Counted from the stretch's first letter, positions 16,224 through 25,779 are shown. The stretch is 40,857 nt of DNA from Acidovorax facilis (GCF_023913775.1 NZ_JAMXAX010000039.1:1-40857); one strand, 5' to 3'. Numbers and translations are program-made. The notes: generated by a model from the letters alone, not told the origin.

Positions 16224-16388
16224 ATGGTGCAGCAACAGAGTGCCGCCATAACACGACAGAGCCAGGAAGAGCAGGCCGCCCGGCACCAGCAGACCCTGGC
16301 AAGCAGGGATGCAAACACGAAAGCAGCGCCGGTACCGGAAGGCCGTCGTACCCCAGGCCTGGTGGAAACCATCAACACTCTTGTCTGA
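16224..16388 (+). CDS. possible short reading frame, unknown
   Basis: Encodes 54 residues, rich in Gln, Ala and Glu (MVQQQSAAITRQSQEEQ...) and ending in a helix-like GLVETINTLV. The composition looks more like protein than the overlapping frames do, but the ribosome site is weak, the hairpin lies immediately upstream, and no relative is recognised. It could be a decayed gene tail. Confidence 0.22.
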   Translation: MVQQQSAAITRQSQEEQAARHQQTLASRDANTKAAPVPEGRRTPGLVETINTLV

Positions 16389-16690
16389 ATGCGGCCACTC
16401 AAGGGGGACGCATTGCGAGAAGTGCGCCACGGCAAATTCCATCAACTCCATCTCCGACAGCGCTCCAGAGTGGTGGCCTGGAGAGGTATGGAACGACGGC
16501 AGCGCCACCACACCAATGCACATCCTGCCGACAACCGCTGCCAGCGCGCGCCTACACACTGGCCCGCTCGCAGTGCCTACAGTGGATCGCACGAACAGCC
16601 GCTGCGCAGTGCACACATTCCGTCAGGTGCCATAAGGTGACGTCAGGTGCAACGGCAGCCCCGGCAGCAACCCCAGGAGGAGCAAGCCCC

Positions 16691-17287
16691 ATGCGCATTC
16701 ACACCCCACCCCGTGCCCATTCGCCCTGGCCGCTGGTCATCGGCGCTGCCGCAATGATGGCGTTGCTGGCGCTCACGGCCTGCTCCACGCCCCGCGCGCC
16801 CGAAGGCATTCAGCCCGTTACGGGGTTTGACGCAGACCGCTATGCAGGCCACTGGCACGAGGTGGCACGCATCGACCACGCCTTTGAGCGCGGCCTGACC
16901 CAGACCAGCGCCACCTACAGCCGCAACGCCGACGACACGATCAAGGTGGTCAACCGAGGCTACGACCCAGTGCGCAAGGAGTGGAAGCAGGCCGAGGGCA
17001 CGGCGCGCTTTGTGGATGAGCCCACGCGCGCTGCGCTCAAGGTGTCGTTCTTTGGACCGTTTTACGGCGGCTACAACGTGGTGGCGCTCGATGAAAACTA
17101 CCAGTGGGCCATGGTGGTGGGCTCCAGCACCGATTACCTGTGGATCTTGTCACGCACGCCCACCCTGCCCTGGCATGTGCGCGAGCACCTCATGGAGCGG
17201 GCACAGACGATGGGTGTGGATGTGCGCAAGATTCTGTGGATGCCCGCCGCCAGCGAGCAACACGCCAAGCGGGCCGTGATGACCTGA
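16691..17287 (+). CDS. blc: lipocalin family lipoprotein (Blc-like)
   Basis: Encodes 198 residues. The ATG at 16691 is preceded by AGGAGG with a good spacing. The signal sequence ends in a lipobox (ALTAC), predicting a lipid-anchored protein of the outer membrane. The lipocalin signature follows: RYAGHWHEVARIDHAFERGL (GxW region), then YSRNADDTIKVVNRGYD and a late WILSRTPTLP. Blc-type lipocalins bind fatty acids or lysophospholipids and help maintain the envelope under stress. It appears to be a single-gene unit. Confidence 0.9.
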   Translation: MRIHTPPRAHSPWPLVIGAAAMMALLALTACSTPRAPEGIQPVTGFDADRYAGHWHEVARIDHAFERGLTQTSATYSRNADDTIKVVNRGYDPVRKEWKQAEGTARFVDEPTRAALKVSFFGPFYGGYNVVALDENYQWAMVVGSSTDYLWILSRTPTLPWHVREHLMERAQTMGVDVRKILWMPAASEQHAKRAVMT

Positions 17288-17309
17288 AAAGCTTCAACGC
17301 CAGCAAGCG

Positions 17310-17360
17310 CAAATAGCTATATTTTTGATAGCTATTAACGCTTACCTAATAAGCGCTAGG
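17310..17360 (+). repeat. interspersed repeat, copy D
   Basis: Carries tttttgatagctattaacgctta, cctaataagcgct and an agg tail. It lies 22 bases after the lipocalin stop and directly abuts the 163-bp palindrome at 17359-17521. Confidence 0.7.
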
Positions 17361-17521
17361 GATCCTCTGCACGAATCGAGCGGCAAGTGTGCGCTGCGGA
17401 TCGGGAGGGGCTGCAAGGCGCAAAACGCAGCAATAGCCGCAGCTATTGCGAGTATTTGCAACGCGGCAAACCGCCCGAGCCCGCAGATGCACGCGGCGCG
17501 GTGATTCGTGCAGAGGGTCCC
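17359..17521. repeat. 163-bp imperfect palindrome
   Basis: The outer arms (17359-17377 and 17503-17521) pair over 19 bases with one mismatch. The middle part has matching blocks (CTGCGG and TCGGG against their complements on the right). The core is an 8-bp stem, GCAATAGC/GCTATTGC, with loop CGCA. Outer arms and core share the same centre near 17440, so this is one long hairpin-forming unit and not separate repeats. It lies between converging genes, the lipocalin and yejF. No protein is credible in it. Confidence 0.7.
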
Positions 17522-17544
17522 TTGGTGCCATTTTTATTCAAACA

Positions 17545-19164
17545 TCAGCCGATACCCGGCACGGTGGCCGCCGCCACCAGGCGCTGGGTGTAAGGGTGTT
17601 GTGGTGCATCCAGCACGTCGTTCACGCTGCCACCTTCCAACACGGCGCCATCCTTCATCACCACCACGTCGTGCGCCATGGCGCGGATCACATCCACGTC
17701 ATGGGTGATGAGCAGGTAGCTCAGTCCCTTTTCTTTTTGCAGCCGCTGCAACAATCCCAACACCTGCTGCTGGATGGTCACGTCCAGGGCGCTGGTGGGC
17801 TCGTCCAGCACCAGCACCTGCGGCTGCACGATGAGAGCCCGGGCGATGGCCAGGCGCTGGCGCTGGCCGCCGGAAAATTCATGCGGATAACGCTCCAGCA
17901 GACGGGGGTACTGTGCTTCGGCCAGTCCCACCTCTTCCAGCGCGGCCTCGACGCGCATGCGGCGCTGGGCCACGGTCAGTGTGGGCTCGTGCACCTTCAG
18001 GCCCTCGCCCACGATCTCTTCGACCGTGAGGCGCGGGGACAGCGACGAAAACGGGTCTTGAAATACCACCTGCACGCGGCGGCGCAGCTGCTGGTTGGCG
18101 GGGGTATTGCGCATGGCAGGTTGCTGCCACGCCTGGCCCCCGACCTGCAACTGGCCGGCGTAAGGCAACAGCCCCAGGATGGCCTGCGCCAGCGTGGACT
18201 TGCCCGAGCCGGACTCACCCACCACCCCCAGCGTTTGGCCCGGCAGCAACTGCAGCGTGGCGCCCTGCACGGCCACAAACTCGCCCTTTTTGAACCAGCC
18301 CTTGATGCCGGACAGCGGCGTGGGGTAGACCACGCGCAGATCCTGCGTCTTCACCACCGGGGCAGTGCCTGCGGGCGGATCGGCCTCGACCACATCGCGG
18401 CGGGGCTGGCTGGCAATCAGGCGGCGCGTGTAGGCGTGCTGGGGTGCACCAAACACCTCCGCAACGGGGCCCTGCTCTACCAGCACGCCCTGCTCCATCA
18501 CGGCCACGCGGTCGGCAAAGCGGCGCACCAGGTTCAGGTCGTGCGTGATGAGCAGCACGGCCATGCCCGTCTGGCGCTGCAGATCACTCAGCAAGTCCAG
18601 GATCTGGCCGCGCAAGGTCACATCCAGCGCGGTGGTGGGCTCGTCGGCCAGCAGCAGCTTCGGGCTGCTGGCCAGGGCCATGGCAATCATCGCGCGCTGG
18701 CGCTGGCCGCCTGAGAGTTGGTGCGGGAAGCTGTTGGCTCGGCGTGCAGGCTCGGGGATGCCGGTTTGGGCCAGCAGCTCGATGGCAGCCTGCGCGCACT
18801 GGGCGCCGGTCAGGCCTTTTTTGAGCTGTAGGATTTCGGCAATCTGCAGGCCAATCGTCATCAGAGGGTTGAGCGCGGTCATGGGCTCCTGGAACACCAT
18901 GGCGATGTCGCCACCACGCACGCCGCGCATCTCGCGCTCTGTCAGCGCCAGCAAGTCGCCCCGTCCTTGCAGCGTTGCCTGCCCGGTGATGGCGGCATTG
19001 CCCGCCAGGCGCAGCAGGCTTAAAGCGGTGATGGTTTTGCCCGAACCAGACTCGCCCACCAGCGCAAGCTTTTCGCCTGCAGCAATGCGGAAGTTGACGC
19101 CCCGCACCACTTCTTTGGGGCCAAAGCGAACGTGGAGGTCCTGAACCTGCAACAAAGGGGTCAT
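17545..19164 (-). CDS. yejF: peptide ABC transporter, double ATPase subunit
   Basis: Encodes 539 residues from the ATG at 19164, 11 bases after the permease stop. Two complete ATPase domains are fused. The first has Walker A GESGSGKT, signature LSGGQRQR and Walker B LLLADEP. The second has GESGSGKS, FSGGQRQR and LVLDEP. Each ends in a Dpp/Opp-type extension (QHAYTRRL; QHPYTQRL). This double-ATPase layout and the gene order identify YejF. The YejABEF system imports oligopeptides and, in enterobacteria, microcin C. It is the last gene of the operon; the 163-bp palindrome lies downstream. Confidence 0.92.
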   Translation of the reverse strand: MTPLLQVQDLHVRFGPKEVVRGVNFRIAAGEKLALVGESGSGKTITALSLLRLAGNAAITGQATLQGRGDLLALTEREMRGVRGGDIAMVFQEPMTALNPLMTIGLQIAEILQLKKGLTGAQCAQAAIELLAQTGIPEPARRANSFPHQLSGGQRQRAMIAMALASSPKLLLADEPTTALDVTLRGQILDLLSDLQRQTGMAVLLITHDLNLVRRFADRVAVMEQGVLVEQGPVAEVFGAPQHAYTRRLIASQPRRDVVEADPPAGTAPVVKTQDLRVVYPTPLSGIKGWFKKGEFVAVQGATLQLLPGQTLGVVGESGSGKSTLAQAILGLLPYAGQLQVGGQAWQQPAMRNTPANQQLRRRVQVVFQDPFSSLSPRLTVEEIVGEGLKVHEPTLTVAQRRMRVEAALEEVGLAEAQYPRLLERYPHEFSGGQRQRLAIARALIVQPQVLVLDEPTSALDVTIQQQVLGLLQRLQKEKGLSYLLITHDVDVIRAMAHDVVVMKDGAVLEGGSVNDVLDAPQHPYTQRLVAAATVPGIG

Positions 19165-19175
19165 GGCCGTAGGGG

Positions 19176-20252
19176 TCACTGGTCGGCCTTTCGGGGGTCC
19201 AGGGCATCGCGCAGCGCATCGCCCATGAAGGTCAGCAGCAACAAGGTGGTGACCAGCACCGCAAAGGTAGACAGCGAAATCCACCACGCGTCAATGCTGT
19301 TCTTGCCCTGGTTCAGCAGTTCACCGAGTGACGGCGTGCCCGGCGGCACCCCCAGGCCCAGGAAGTCGAGGGAGGTCAGCGCCAGGATGGCGCCACTCAT
19401 GCGGAAGGGCAAAAAGGTGACCACGGGCGTCAGGCTGTTGGGCAGGATGTGGCGCCAGATGATCTGGCTGTTGCTCACCCCCAAGGCCCGGGCGGCCTTC
19501 ACATAGTCGAGCTGGCGGTTGCGCAAGAACTCGGCGCGCACATAGTCGGACAAACCCATCCAGCCAAACAGCGACAGCAGGATGAGCAGCAGCGCAATGC
19601 TGGGCGCGAACACGGCGCTGAAGATGATGAGCAGATACAGCTCGGGCATGGAGCCCCAGATCTCGATGAAGCGCTGAAACGCCAGGTCGGTCTTGCCGCC
19701 AAAGAACCCTTGGATGGCCCCGGTGAGCATGCCCAGCAGTACGCCGGTGATGGTGAGTGCCAGACCAAACAGCACACTCACACGAAATCCGTACAGCAGC
19801 TGCGCCAGCAGGTCGCGCCCCCGGTCATCCGTGCCCAGCCAGTTGTCGGCCGTGGGGGCTGACGGGTTGGGCGATGTGGCAAAGTAGTTCAGCGTGTTGG
19901 GGCCGTAGGGGTTCAAGGTGTACAGCGCCCAATTGCTGCCTGCGGTAATGCGCTCCTTGATGAAGGGATCGAGGTAATCGGTGGGGGTTTCGAAGTCTCC
20001 CCCGAAGGTCTTTTCGGAGTAGTCCTTGAGCATGGGAAAGTAGGTCTGCCCCTCATAGCGCACCAAGAGCGGCTTGTCGTTGCTGACCAGCTCGGCACAC
20101 AGGCTCACCAGCACCAGGGCGCAGAAGATCAGCAGGCTCCAATACCCCAAGCGGTTGCGCTTGAAGCGCAGCCAGGCACGGCGGGAGGGCGAGAGCGAAG
20201 GCGATGCGGAAGCAGAACTCATCAGGGCCATGGATTCGTTCGGGCTAGTCAA
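19176..20252 (-). CDS. yejE: peptide ABC transporter permease
   Basis: Encodes 358 residues. One membrane helix near the N-terminus (about 37-55) is followed by a long periplasmic loop, then five membrane segments containing the EAA-type motif (AARALGVSNSQIIWRHILPN). The pattern NWLGTDDRGRDLLAQLLYGFRVS is typical of the DppC/OppC/YejE class. Its start overlaps the end of yejB by 8 bases, indicating translational coupling. Confidence 0.92.
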   Translation of the reverse strand: MTSPNESMALMSSASASPSLSPSRRAWLRFKRNRLGYWSLLIFCALVLVSLCAELVSNDKPLLVRYEGQTYFPMLKDYSEKTFGGDFETPTDYLDPFIKERITAGSNWALYTLNPYGPNTLNYFATSPNPSAPTADNWLGTDDRGRDLLAQLLYGFRVSVLFGLALTITGVLLGMLTGAIQGFFGGKTDLAFQRFIEIWGSMPELYLLIIFSAVFAPSIALLLILLSLFGWMGLSDYVRAEFLRNRQLDYVKAARALGVSNSQIIWRHILPNSLTPVVTFLPFRMSGAILALTSLDFLGLGVPPGTPSLGELLNQGKNSIDAWWISLSTFAVLVTTLLLLTFMGDALRDALDPRKADQ

Positions 20253-21276
20253 ACTTCACGCGCGGGTCCACCCACACATAACAAAGGTCGCTGACGAGCT
20301 TGGTGACCAGCCCGATCAGTGTGAACAGATACAAGGTGCCCAGCACCACCGGGTAGTCGCGACGGATCACACTCTCATAGCTGAGCAAGCCCAGGCCATC
20401 CAGCGAGAACAGGGTTTCGATGAGCAGCGAGCCCGCAAAAAAAGCACCGATGAACGCAGCCGGAAAGCCGGTGACGATGGGAATAAGCGCATTGCGGAAC
20501 ACATGCTTCCACAGCACCTGCCGCTCGCTCAAGCCCTTGGCGCGGGCGGTGAGCACATACTGCTTGCGGATTTCTTCGAGGAACGCGTTCTTGGTCAGCA
20601 TGGCCGTCACCGCAAAACTGCCCAATACCATGGCCGTCACAGGCAGCGTGATGTGCCACAGATAGTCCACGATGCGCGCGCCCCAGGTCATTTCATCCCA
20701 GTTGGCTGAAGTAAGCCCGCGCAATGGAAACCATTGCAATTGCCCACCAAAAATGACCAGCAGCGCCACGCCCAGCACAAAGCCGGGAATGGCATAGCCC
20801 ACCAAAATGAGCAGCGTGGTCACCAGATCAAAGCGTGACCCGGCTCGCACCGCCTTCGCCACGCCCAATGGCACGGCGACGAGGTAGCTGATGAAAAAAG
20901 TCCATAGGCCCAGGCTGATGGAAACCGGCAGTTTCTCCTTCACCAGTTGCCACACATCCTTGTTCTGGAAAAAGCTCTTGCCCAGATCAAACCTCGCGAA
21001 CTGTCCCAGCATCTGCAGGAAGCGCTCATGGGCAGGTTTGTCAAAGCCGTACAGCGCCTTGATCTGCTCCAGCCGTTTGGGGTCAACGCCCTGCGCGCCC
21101 CGGTAGCTCAGGCCGCCCCCCTCGGCGCCGCCACCGCCCACACCGGCCTTGGCCTCGGCCATGTACTGCTCCACCGGGCCGCCCGGCACGAACTGGATCA
21201 CCACAAAGGTCAGCAAGAGCACGCCCAGCAGCGTGGGCAGCATGAGCAAGACACGTTTGAGAATGTAGGCAAACAT
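20245..21276 (-). CDS. yejB: peptide ABC transporter permease
   Basis: Encodes 343 residues. It has the classic DppB/OppB start (a membrane helix with LLLTFVVIQFVPGGP), a glycine-rich periplasmic stretch near 45-55 (GVGGGGAEGGG), and the permease core with ARAKGLSERQVLWKHVFRNALIP as the ATPase-coupling loop. It starts 18 bases after the yejA stop and overlaps yejE. Confidence 0.92.
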   Translation of the reverse strand: MFAYILKRVLLMLPTLLGVLLLTFVVIQFVPGGPVEQYMAEAKAGVGGGGAEGGGLSYRGAQGVDPKRLEQIKALYGFDKPAHERFLQMLGQFARFDLGKSFFQNKDVWQLVKEKLPVSISLGLWTFFISYLVAVPLGVAKAVRAGSRFDLVTTLLILVGYAIPGFVLGVALLVIFGGQLQWFPLRGLTSANWDEMTWGARIVDYLWHITLPVTAMVLGSFAVTAMLTKNAFLEEIRKQYVLTARAKGLSERQVLWKHVFRNALIPIVTGFPAAFIGAFFAGSLLIETLFSLDGLGLLSYESVIRRDYPVVLGTLYLFTLIGLVTKLVSDLCYVWVDPRVKFD

Positions 21277-21294
21277 GGGTGGGCGGTCTTAGGG

Positions 21295-23121
21295 CTATTT
21301 CTTGTCTGGCGCGGTCTGGGGAGGAATACGCGCCCACCACGTGTCGATGACCCACCCTTCGCCGCTGGCGTAAGGCGGCACCGTGGCCGGCCGTGCCAGC
21401 CGCCAGGCGTTGTAGGCCATGCGGTGTGTGCCCGCCGTCCACTGCGGAATGAGGTAGTGGCTGTGCGCAATGATGCGCTCCAGGGCGTGGCAGGCGGGAA
21501 GCAGTTGTGCCTCGGTCTTGGCGGAGGTCATGGCCTTGATCATCGCGTCCACCGCAGGGTTCTTGACGCCCGCAAAATTGCCGGAATCCTCCACGTCGGC
21601 CGCCTGGCTGCCAAACATGTCGGCAAACTCCTGGCCCGGGTTGTTGGTGCCCTGGTAGGCAATCGAGGTAATGTCGAAGTCGAACTTCTGCAGACGCTGC
21701 TGGTACAGCGCAAAGTCCACTGACCGAAACCGCAAGGTGACACCAATCTTTTCGAGATTGCGCATCCAGGGGGTGATAGTGCGCACGCCGCCTTCATTGC
21801 TGTCCATGTATTCGAGCACCATGGCCTCGCCCTTAGCGTTGCGCAGGGCACCGTCGCGCACCTCCCAGCCCGCTTCCTTGAGCAAAGCCTGCGCCCGCCG
21901 TAGGTTGGCCCGCAGTGAGGAGTCGCCATCCGTGCGCGGGGGCACCGTCATCGGGCCAAACGCGGCAGCCGGAATGTCCTTGCGGTAGGGCTCCATCAGC
22001 GCAAGCTCCTCGGGCGAGGGACTGCCCTTGGTTTCGCACGCCGTGTTGCCAAACAGGCCGTTCACCCGCTGGTAAGCGCCATAGAACATCTGGCGGTTCA
22101 TCCACTCGTAGTCCATGGCCAGGCCCAGGGCCTCGCGCACGCGCGCATCCTGCAGCAAAGGCCGGCGGGTGTTGAGCACATAGCTCTGAAAACCCGAGGG
22201 GAGCTTGTGCACAAACTCGCCCTTGACGAGTTCACCCGTATCGAACTTCTTGCCCGTAACACGTCGGGCCCAGTCGCCCGCGCTGAAAAACCGCATGAGG
22301 TCGAACTCGCCCGCCTTGAGGGCCTCCAGCCGCGCGGTGTTGTCCTTGTAGATCTTGACAAGGATGTTGTCGAAATTGGCCGTGCCCTTGCGCACGTTCA
22401 GGTCGCGCGCCCAGTACTGCGGGTCGCGCACATAGGTGATGTCCTTGCCAAAACGCACCGGGCCGATTTTGTAGGGGCCACTGCCGATGGGAATATCCAT
22501 CACCACCTGGTCAAACGGCTTGGCCTTGCCGTTCTCGACGCCCCAGTCGCGGCTGAACACCGGCAGGCCGCCCACGGTGAGGGGCAGCTCGCGATTGGGC
22601 AGCTTGAAGCGGTAACGCACGGTGCGGTCGTTGATCACATCCACGCCCGCCACCTCGATCAGCAGCGTCTTGTAGGCAGGGGATGTGAAGGGGCCCACCA
22701 GCGTGTCGTAGCTGTGCTTCACATCCTGCGCCAGCACGGGCTTGCCGTTGTGAAAACGCGCCTCCGGCCGCAGGCGGAAGGTGGCGGACAAACCATCGGG
22801 GGCAACTTCCACATCTTCGGCCAGCAGACCATAACCGGTGGCGGTTTCGTCCATCGAACCGGCGAGCAGCGAATCGAACATCAGCGACGACAAATATGCT
22901 GGCGCGTTGCCCTTGACGGTGAACGGGTTGTATTTGTCGAAGGTGGAAACCCGCAGGTTGCTGACCAGCCGCAGCTCGCCGCCTTTCGGCGCATCTGGGT
23001 TCACATACGCAAAATGCGCAAACCCGGCGGGATAACGCGGCTCGCCCCACAGGGCATACCCATGTGCAGCCCATGCAGGAACCGCACACCCCATCAGCAA
23101 AAAAGTCAGCCAAAACCGCAT
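21295..23121 (-). CDS. yejA: peptide ABC transporter, periplasmic binding protein
   Basis: Encodes 608 residues. The ATG at 23121 opens a signal peptide ([12 protein letters not shown]..., cleavage after AWA). The mature start [23 protein letters not shown] and the GGELRL block are hallmarks of YejA-type SBP_bac_5 receptors. A late [15 protein letters not shown] supports this. It is the first gene of the yejABEF operon and diverges from fabI across about 100 bases that must hold both promoters. Confidence 0.92.
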   Translation of the reverse strand: MRFWLTFLLMGCAVPAWAAHGYALWGEPRYPAGFAHFAYVNPDAPKGGELRLVSNLRVSTFDKYNPFTVKGNAPAYLSSLMFDSLLAGSMDETATGYGLLAEDVEVAPDGLSATFRLRPEARFHNGKPVLAQDVKHSYDTLVGPFTSPAYKTLLIEVAGVDVINDRTVRYRFKLPNRELPLTVGGLPVFSRDWGVENGKAKPFDQVVMDIPIGSGPYKIGPVRFGKDITYVRDPQYWARDLNVRKGTANFDNILVKIYKDNTARLEALKAGEFDLMRFFSAGDWARRVTGKKFDTGELVKGEFVHKLPSGFQSYVLNTRRPLLQDARVREALGLAMDYEWMNRQMFYGAYQRVNGLFGNTACETKGSPSPEELALMEPYRKDIPAAAFGPMTVPPRTDGDSSLRANLRRAQALLKEAGWEVRDGALRNAKGEAMVLEYMDSNEGGVRTITPWMRNLEKIGVTLRFRSVDFALYQQRLQKFDFDITSIAYQGTNNPGQEFADMFGSQAADVEDSGNFAGVKNPAVDAMIKAMTSAKTEAQLLPACHALERIIAHSHYLIPQWTAGTHRMAYNAWRLARPATVPPYASGEGWVIDTWWARIPPQTAPDKK

Positions 23122-23225
23122 GCGACAATTCTGCACTACGTTCGCCGGGCCCCGCTGCAGATCGCGCATACCCACATGCGCCAGGCCGCCCGCCGACATT
23201 TCGCCATTCCAAAAGGAGATTGAAC

Positions 23226-24026
23226 ATGGGTTTTCTGACCGGCAAGAAGCTGCTCATCACGGGTGTTTTGTCCAACCGCTCCATCGCCTACGGCATTGCC
23301 AAGGCCTGCCACGCACAGGGCGCCGAACTGGCGTTCAGCTACGTGGGCGAGCGCTTCAAGGACCGCATCACCGACTTTGCAGCCGAGTTCGACTCCAAGC
23401 TGATCTTTGACTGTGACGTGGGCAGCGACGAGCAGATCGAGCGCATGTTTGCCGAGCTGTCGCAGACCTGGCCCCAATTCGACGGATTTGTGCACAGCAT
23501 CGGCTTCGCCCCCCGCGAGGCGATTGCCGGCAATTTCCTCGAAGGCCTTTCGCGCGAGGGTTTTCGCATCGCCCACGACATCAGCGCCTACAGCTTTCCC
23601 GCCATGGCCAAGGCCGCCCTTCCCTACCTGAACGACAAGTCGTCGCTGCTGACGCTGAGCTACCTGGGCGCGCTGCGCTCCATCCCCAACTACAACACCA
23701 TGGGCCTGGCCAAGGCCAGCCTGGAGGCATCCGTGCGCTACCTCGCCGAGGCCGTGGGCCGCACCGAAGACGGCCGCAGCATCCGCGCCAACGGCATCAG
23801 CGCCGGCCCTATCAAGACCCTGGCCGCCAGCGGCATCAAGGACTTTGGCAAACTGCTGAGCCGCGTGGCCGATGCATCGCCCCTGCGCCGCAACGTGACG
23901 ATCGAAGACGTGGGCAATGTGGCAGCCTTCCTGCTGTCGGACCTGGCCTCGGGCATGACGGCCGAGATCACCTACGTGGACGGCGGCTTCAGCCAGACGG
24001 CGGGCCTGAGCGCAGACCAGGTCTGA
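23226..24026 (+). CDS. fabI: enoyl-[acyl-carrier-protein] reductase (NADH)
   Basis: Encodes 266 residues. The ATG at 23226 follows a good AAGGAG. It catalyses the last reduction in each cycle of type II fatty-acid synthesis in the cytoplasm. The FabI-type nucleotide site is visible ([13 protein letters not shown], 13-25). The catalytic residues Y146, Y156 and K163 fall at the same numbers as in E. coli FabI, in LSYLGA and YNTMGLAK. The length is normal. It is the target of triclosan and isoniazid-like inhibitors in other bacteria. It is divergent from yejA and appears monocistronic. Confidence 0.96.
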   Translation: MGFLTGKKLLITGVLSNRSIAYGIAKACHAQGAELAFSYVGERFKDRITDFAAEFDSKLIFDCDVGSDEQIERMFAELSQTWPQFDGFVHSIGFAPREAIAGNFLEGLSREGFRIAHDISAYSFPAMAKAALPYLNDKSSLLTLSYLGALRSIPNYNTMGLAKASLEASVRYLAEAVGRTEDGRSIRANGISAGPIKTLAASGIKDFGKLLSRVADASPLRRNVTIEDVGNVAAFLLSDLASGMTAEITYVDGGFSQTAGLSADQV

Positions 24027-24048
24027 TTGCCATCGAAAATTTAGATCA

Positions 24049-24105
24049 AAACAGGGCCTAGCGCTTATTGAACAAGCGCTGGTAGCTATATATTTAATAG
24101 CAAAT
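24049..24105 (-). repeat. interspersed repeat, copy E (reverse orientation)
   Basis: Read on the minus strand it gives aaatatatagctaccagcgcttgttcaataagcgctaggcc, the same layout as copies A-D. It runs from 23 bases after the fabI stop to the start codon of the ligase gene at 24104, so it occupies the ligase's whole ribosome-binding region. Confidence 0.7.
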
Positions 24106-24949
24106 GCTCCGCAGGCACTGGCTGGCGTGGCTGAGTTTCACTGCGCTGCCCACGCACGCAGCAGATGCCCCTGCCCTGTTGCTGGCCAATGTGTACCGGC
24201 CCGGCATGCCGCTGGCCGACTATTGGGTCAGCGAAAAGTACGACGGTGTGCGTGGCTACTGGGACGGCCACACGCTGCGCACCCGGGGCGGCGAAACGGT
24301 GATGGCCCCCGCCTGGTTCACCGCCGGGTGGCCCAACACCCCCATGGACGGAGAGCTGTGGGCCGGACGCGGGCGCTTTGCGCACGCCCAATCCACCACG
24401 CGCCAACAGCAGCATCATGAGGCGGCCTGGCGCCAGATGCGCTTCATGGTGTTTGACCTGCCCCGGCACGGCGGCATGTTTGATGAACGGCTGCGGTCGC
24501 TCAACACCTTGGTGATGCAGATCAACCAGCCTTGGGTCCAGGCGGTGCCCCAAAAGCGCATCGAAAACGATGCTGCCCTGCAGACCCTGTTGCAACGCAC
24601 GGTGCGGGCGGGCGGCGAAGGCCTGATGCTGCACCGGGGCAGCTCGCTCTACCAGTCTGGCCGCAGCGACGACCTGGTCAAGGTCAAGACCCACGAAGAC
24701 ACGGAAGCGCGCGTGGTCGCCCACCTGCCTGGCAAGGGCCGCCACGCCGGTCGCATGGGAGCCCTGCTGGTGGAAATGCCTTCGGGCCAGCGTTTCCGGC
24801 TGGGGGCGGGTTTCAGCGATGCGCAGCGGGCTGACCCGCCACCTGTGGGCAGCTGGGTGACGTACCGGTTTCGCGGCACCCACGACGGGGGCCTGCCGCG
24901 CTTCGCGAGTTTTGTGCGTGTGCGGGACGACATGCCGCCGGCCCGCTGA
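24104..24949 (+). CDS. ligE: periplasmic ATP-dependent DNA ligase (LigE type)
   Basis: Encodes 281 residues. The N-terminus is a short signal peptide (cleavage after THA, near residue 19), so the protein should be exported. The adenylation domain has the catalytic motif EKYDGVRG (Lys45), then RGGETVMAP, DGELWAGRG, FMVFDLP, GGEGLMLHR and VKVKTHED (motifs III-V). An OB-fold domain ends the protein. LigE is a minimal ATP-dependent ligase of Gram-negative bacteria, thought to seal nicks in periplasmic DNA, possibly during competence. The start lacks a Shine-Dalgarno sequence because repeat copy E lies directly upstream. No other start fits the signal peptide. Confidence 0.9.
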   Translation: MLRRHWLAWLSFTALPTHAADAPALLLANVYRPGMPLADYWVSEKYDGVRGYWDGHTLRTRGGETVMAPAWFTAGWPNTPMDGELWAGRGRFAHAQSTTRQQQHHEAAWRQMRFMVFDLPRHGGMFDERLRSLNTLVMQINQPWVQAVPQKRIENDAALQTLLQRTVRAGGEGLMLHRGSSLYQSGRSDDLVKVKTHEDTEARVVAHLPGKGRHAGRMGALLVEMPSGQRFRLGAGFSDAQRADPPPVGSWVTYRFRGTHDGGLPRFASFVRVRDDMPPAR

Positions 24950-25038
24950 CGGGACCACAGCAACCTCTGGCCGATCCCGGCCCTGCGATGCGGCGGCCAT
25001 GCACAGCGGACGGGCAGCCCCTCCCATCCGTTGCTCAA

Positions 25039-25599
25039 TCAGTTCGGCAACAGGACCTTGTCCACCACGAGGATCGCGCCGTTGGACTGGTACACGTCGG
25101 CAATCGTCACCGTCGCCGTACCGCCCTTTTCGTCCGTCACCATGACGGCATTGCCGCTGGCCTTGGCGGTGAGCGTACCGCCCGCCACCGTCTTGAGGTT
25201 GGCCATGCCTTTGCCGTCTGCAATCATCTTGGACAACGCAGCAGCGTCGTACTTGCCCGCGACCACGTGGTAGGTGAGCACCTTGGTCAGGGTGGGCTTG
25301 CTCTCGGGCTTGAGCAGCGTGTCCACCGTGCCGGCGGGCAATGCGGCAAATGCCGCATTGGTAGGCGCAAACACGGTGAAGGGACCGGGGCCCTTGAGCG
25401 TCTCGACCAGGCCCGCCGCCTTCACAGCGGCGACCAGCGTGGTGTGGTCCTTGGAGTTCACGGCGTTGTCGACGATGTCCTTGCTGGCCAACATGGGGGC
25501 ACCGCCCACCATGACCTGCGCCATGGCAGGCATTGCGGCAGCGGCAATGGCAGCAGTGAGGGCGACGGCGGCAAGGCGGGCGTTGAATCGAAGGGTCAT
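25039..25599 (-). CDS. secreted fasciclin-domain protein
   Basis: Encodes 186 residues. A signal peptide (cleavage after AMA, near residue 27) is followed by one fasciclin (FAS1) domain. The two conserved FAS1 boxes are visible: GPGPFTVFAPTNAAFAALP (H1) and VLTYHVVAG with a terminal ILVVDKVLLP (H2). Such proteins mediate adhesion or cell-surface interaction, but bacterial single-domain members are poorly defined. A bidirectional hairpin at 25701 separates it from the decarboxylase gene, so it is probably its own transcript. Confidence 0.92.
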   Translation of the reverse strand: MTLRFNARLAAVALTAAIAAAAMPAMAQVMVGGAPMLASKDIVDNAVNSKDHTTLVAAVKAAGLVETLKGPGPFTVFAPTNAAFAALPAGTVDTLLKPESKPTLTKVLTYHVVAGKYDAAALSKMIADGKGMANLKTVAGGTLTAKASGNAVMVTDEKGGTATVTIADVYQSNGAILVVDKVLLPN

Positions 25600-25700
25600 G
25601 AGAATCTCCTGAGAGGTGTGTGAAGACAGTCGTCACCGCATGAAAACCACGCGGCTGACAGTCAATACGGCAGCACCACAACAGCGGATTCAAATGCACA

Positions 25701-25740
25701 AAAAAATCGCTCCGCCAGCCATGCCGGGGGAGCGATTTTT
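25701..25740 (-). terminator. intrinsic terminator of the decarboxylase gene
   Basis: An AAAAATCGCTCC/GGAGCGATTTTT stem encloses a GC-rich 15- to 16-base loop. On the minus strand it ends with a T run directly after the decarboxylase stop at 25780. The symmetric A and T tracts would also work on the plus strand. Confidence 0.8.
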
Positions 25741-25779
25741 GAGACGCTGGTGCACCCACACACCAGCGCGAAGACGTGC

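Larger units (their letters stand above)
16162..16690. other. stretch without a confident gene
   Basis: Holds a hairpin at 16192-16218 and one weak short reading frame (16224-16388), both listed separately. The remaining frames on both strands have compositions typical of non-coding DNA. The end of the stretch contains the ribosome-binding site of the lipocalin gene. Confidence 0.5.

Noticed and set aside
16113..16616. Minus-strand frame of 167 codons with a hydrophobic stretch
   Set aside because: The hydrophobic run is a by-product of a Gln/Glu-rich plus strand; it overlaps the end of the PhnD-like gene and has no start signal.
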